Positions 43,049 through 45,336 of a DNA stretch of 45,336 bases are shown here, one piece after another. Both the position numbers and the translations under genes were made by a program. Location: contig CAKZOX010000004.1 in assembly GCA_937138295.1 (NCBI GenBank), positions 1-45,336 on the forward strand. The letters are read 5' to 3'. The DNA comes from an uncultured Campylobacteraceae bacterium. GTDB taxonomy: Bacteria > Campylobacterota > Campylobacteria > Campylobacterales > Arcobacteraceae. The notes beneath the pieces were generated by a model. It was not told the DNA's origin and did not search any database. It saw nothing but the letters and a program-made list of their open reading frames with translations. Positions within the stretch are counted from its first letter, which is position 1. Each line of letters opens with the position of its first letter.

Positions 43049-45253
43049 TTGAAAGTAATACAGTTTTTGCCAGAACTAAATGAAGGTGGAGTTGAACGTG
43101 GTGTTGTTGAACTAAACCGAGAATATGTAAAAAAAGGTATGGAGTCTTTTGTAATAAGTAATGGTGGAAAACTAGAATCTCAAATAGACTTAGATGGTGG
43201 AAAACATATAAAGTTTGATGTATGTAGTAAAAATATTTTTACTGTTTTTTCTAGAGCTAAAAAGTTAAGAAAGATCATTAAAGATATTAATCCTGATATT
43301 TTACACGTTAGAAGTAGGGTACCTGCTTGGCTTGTATATATTGCTAATAAAAAACTTGGTATTAAAGTGGTCAGTACTGTTCATGGGTTTAATAGCGTTG
43401 GTTTTTATAGTTCTATAATGCAAAAAGCGGATGCTGTGATATGTGTGAGTAATAGTATAAAAGAGTATATTCAAAAAAATTACAACACAAGTGAGAGTAA
43501 AATTACTGTTATTCCAAGAGGAATAGATTTGGATTTATTTAATCCAAAAAATATAGATTTAGATTTTATTGAAAACTTTAAAAAAGAACATAATTTAAAA
43601 GATAAATTTATAATTTCAAGTGTAGGTAGAATAACACAATTAAAAGACTATGAAACTTTCATTAAAGCTGTTCAATTAGTAAAAAAACAACAAAAAGATA
43701 TAATAGCATTGATAGTAGGTGGTGTAAGAAGCGATAAAGAGGATTATTTAGAGTTATTGAAAACTCTAATTAAAGAATTGAATCTTCAAGAAAATATTAT
43801 TTTTACAGGAAGTCAAAGTAAAATAGCTGAAATTTATGCTTTAAGTGATGTTATAGTAAGTAGTTCAAAAAAACCAGAGAGTTTTGGAAGAGCAGTTGCT
43901 GAAGCAATTGCATTAAATACTCCTGTTATAGCTACAAATCACGGCGGTGTTAAAGACATAATAAGAGAAAATGAAAATGGTTTTTTCTTTGAAGTTGGAG
44001 ATGAAAAAAAATTGTCTGAAAGTATTTTAAGAAGTCAGGAATTAAAGTTTGATGGATACAAATATATTTCAGAGAATTTTTCTTTGGGGAATATGGTTGA
44101 GAAGACTTTGGAAGTTTATAAATATTCAAAAAAAATTTCAATAGTTCAGTTTATAGCATCAAGAGGATATGGTGGAGCAGAAAAGGCTTTTATAGATATA
44201 TGTATTGAATTAACTTTACATGAAGATATAAAATTAGAAGTAATTTTATTAGAAAATAATGATATACAAAAATATCTAGATGATGATATTACTGTTCATC
44301 TAATTAAAGATTACAGCAAGTTTAATATATTTCTTTACATTCAATTAATACAATACATTAGAGGAAAGATTGTACATACTCACAGTGCAAAAGCTACTAA
44401 AATAGTAAACAGTTTAAAGCATCTTATTAAATTTATACATGTTGCTACTAAACATAATACTAGAAAAGGTTCAGTTTTTAATAAAGTTGACAATGTTATT
44501 GCTGTTTCAAAAAGTGTTGCTAGTTCTATAAAAAAACCTTGTAGTGTAATTTATAATGGTATCATTCCAAAAATAATTCAAAAAAAATCTAAAGAACAAA
44601 TATTTACAATTTTATGCATAGGTCGTTTAGACAAAGTTAAAGGATTCGATATTTTGATAAAAGACTTGAACACTTTTGACAGAAAATTTAAACTTTTGAT
44701 TGTGGGTGAGGGTAAAGAAAAAGATAATTTAGAGAAATTAATAAAAGAGAATGATAGTTCTAATAAAATATTCTTAATAGGATTTAATGATAACATACCA
44801 GAATTGATGACAAAATCACATATGGTATTGATAAGTTCTTTAAATGAAGGTTTTAGTTTAGTCGCATTGGAATCATTATTTTACTCTGATTTACTGATAT
44901 CTACAGAAGTTGGCATTTGTAAAGAAATTTTAACAAATAAGTTATTAGTAAGAGATTTTAACTTTAATTTAAAGTTAAATGATATTATGGACAATTATGA
45001 TGAATATATTATTGAATTTAATACTATAAAAAATAAATATAAGAATAAATTTTTAGGTACATTTGGTGAATTTTCTTCATTTTCATTTTATCTCTCCTTT
45101 CACGACGATGAAAAAGATATGCTTACGTCATCAAGAATTTTGCAAAAGCCGACGAAAATGATGGCTCAGCAATCAAAGCAAAGCTGCCGCCTGCCTCCGC
45201 CTGCTAATATCATTGGCCACAGCTGCCGCTTTCTACATTCCAGTTCCATTTGA
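43049..45253 (+). CDS. Double GT4 glycosyltransferase with an aberrant C-terminal tail
   Basis: This 734-residue frame starts at TTG (AAGG 9 bases upstream), 3 bp after the dehydrogenase. Two GT-B modules are fused: about 1-365 (ELNEGGVERGVVEL, SVGRITQLKDYETF, EX7E at Glu277-Glu285) and about 368-670 (RGYGGAEKAFIDI, CIGRLDKVKGFDIL, EX7E at Glu600-Glu608). Both look catalytically complete and would build adjacent linkages of LPS core or a surface glycan. From about residue 672 the style changes to Ser/Pro/Gln/Cys-rich residues (KQSCRLPPPANIIGHSC) with unlike codon use, so the natural last helix seems to be lost at a junction near 45,060. The stop at 45,251 is probably not the native one. Confidence 0.85.
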   Translation: MKVIQFLPELNEGGVERGVVELNREYVKKGMESFVISNGGKLESQIDLDGGKHIKFDVCSKNIFTVFSRAKKLRKIIKDINPDILHVRSRVPAWLVYIANKKLGIKVVSTVHGFNSVGFYSSIMQKADAVICVSNSIKEYIQKNYNTSESKITVIPRGIDLDLFNPKNIDLDFIENFKKEHNLKDKFIISSVGRITQLKDYETFIKAVQLVKKQQKDIIALIVGGVRSDKEDYLELLKTLIKELNLQENIIFTGSQSKIAEIYALSDVIVSSSKKPESFGRAVAEAIALNTPVIATNHGGVKDIIRENENGFFFEVGDEKKLSESILRSQELKFDGYKYISENFSLGNMVEKTLEVYKYSKKISIVQFIASRGYGGAEKAFIDICIELTLHEDIKLEVILLENNDIQKYLDDDITVHLIKDYSKFNIFLYIQLIQYIRGKIVHTHSAKATKIVNSLKHLIKFIHVATKHNTRKGSVFNKVDNVIAVSKSVASSIKKPCSVIYNGIIPKIIQKKSKEQIFTILCIGRLDKVKGFDILIKDLNTFDRKFKLLIVGEGKEKDNLEKLIKENDSSNKIFLIGFNDNIPELMTKSHMVLISSLNEGFSLVALESLFYSDLLISTEVGICKEILTNKLLVRDFNFNLKLNDIMDNYDEYIIEFNTIKNKYKNKFLGTFGEFSSFSFYLSFHDDEKDMLTSSRILQKPTKMMAQQSKQSCRLPPPANIIGHSCRFLHSSSI

Positions 45254-45336
45254 ATCTATCAGGTGCAACATTAATAAACATAATCGCTTCAAAGTTCCGC
45301 CCTACAATACAATCTCAGCCGTCTTATAGCATTTTT
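45060..45336. other. Foreign-looking segment at the right edge (junction near 45,060)
   Basis: From about 45,060 the DNA is clearly richer in G and C than the preceding 13 kb and contains words such as GCTGCCGCCTGCCTCCGCC. On the minus strand a very strong Firmicutes-like ribosome site AAAGGAGAGA (45091-45100) precedes ATG at 45086, and the frame from it (MKMKKIH) runs straight into the junction. The rest has only short broken frames. It is most simply a chimeric or low-quality contig end; a genuine insertion is less likely. Confidence 0.65.

Overview
The window looks like a chromosomal segment (probably the end of a contig) from a marine or aquatic member of the Arcobacter group (Campylobacterota). 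The DNA is very AT-rich with tightly packed genes. The sensor proteins fit that group: Aer-type PAS proteins paired with soluble methyl-accepting proteins, and histidine kinases whose phospho-acceptor box reads AHQWRQPL or close variants. The assignment rests on gene content and protein style, not on a database match.

Region 1 (1-11.0 kb, minus strand) is a biofilm-adhesin export locus. Its order is a TolC-like outer-membrane channel, a LapB-type ABC exporter, an HlyD/LapC-type adaptor, a LuxR-type regulator with a degenerate receiver, and the start of a giant adhesin that runs off the left edge. The adhesin begins with a LapA-like retention module containing a Pro-(Ala)4-Gly site. It carries two perfect 384-bp repeats, a DUF4114-like domain interrupted by a 12-bp minisatellite, and a lectin-like jelly roll. 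No LapD or LapG gene is in the window.

Region 2 (11.2-28.5 kb) is mainly sensory. It has four histidine kinases (one PilJ/NarX-like, one Cache-type beside a divergent OmpR-type regulator, one receiver-kinase fusion, one soluble), a PAS-PAS chemoreceptor, and two paralogous pairs of stand-alone Aer-like PAS protein plus cytoplasmic chemoreceptor. Among them lie mobB/mobA, a lytic transglycosylase lipoprotein, tRNA-Thr and tRNA-Gln, two hypothetical proteins, a radical SAM/SPASM gene whose only sensible start codon is ATA, an EI24/CysZ-like membrane protein, a thioredoxin-fold lipoprotein, a CBU_0592-like membrane protein, and two small proteins of 46 and 48 residues.

Region 3 (28.5-31.4 kb, minus strand) is a complete TRAP dicarboxylate transporter, dctPQM, with a clear terminator.

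Region 4 (31.7-45.3 kb, plus strand) is a long co-directional run: gltB-gltD, an inositol-monophosphatase-like gene, a YfhL-type ferredoxin, Ppx/GppA, an LpxL-type acyltransferase, an ELM1-type putative glycosyltransferase, a UDP-sugar dehydrogenase and a double GT4 glycosyltransferase. It links nitrogen assimilation with envelope and polysaccharide synthesis. From about 45,060 the sequence changes abruptly in base composition and style, and the last glycosyltransferase ends in unrelated residues. I read this as a chimeric contig end or a recent foreign junction.
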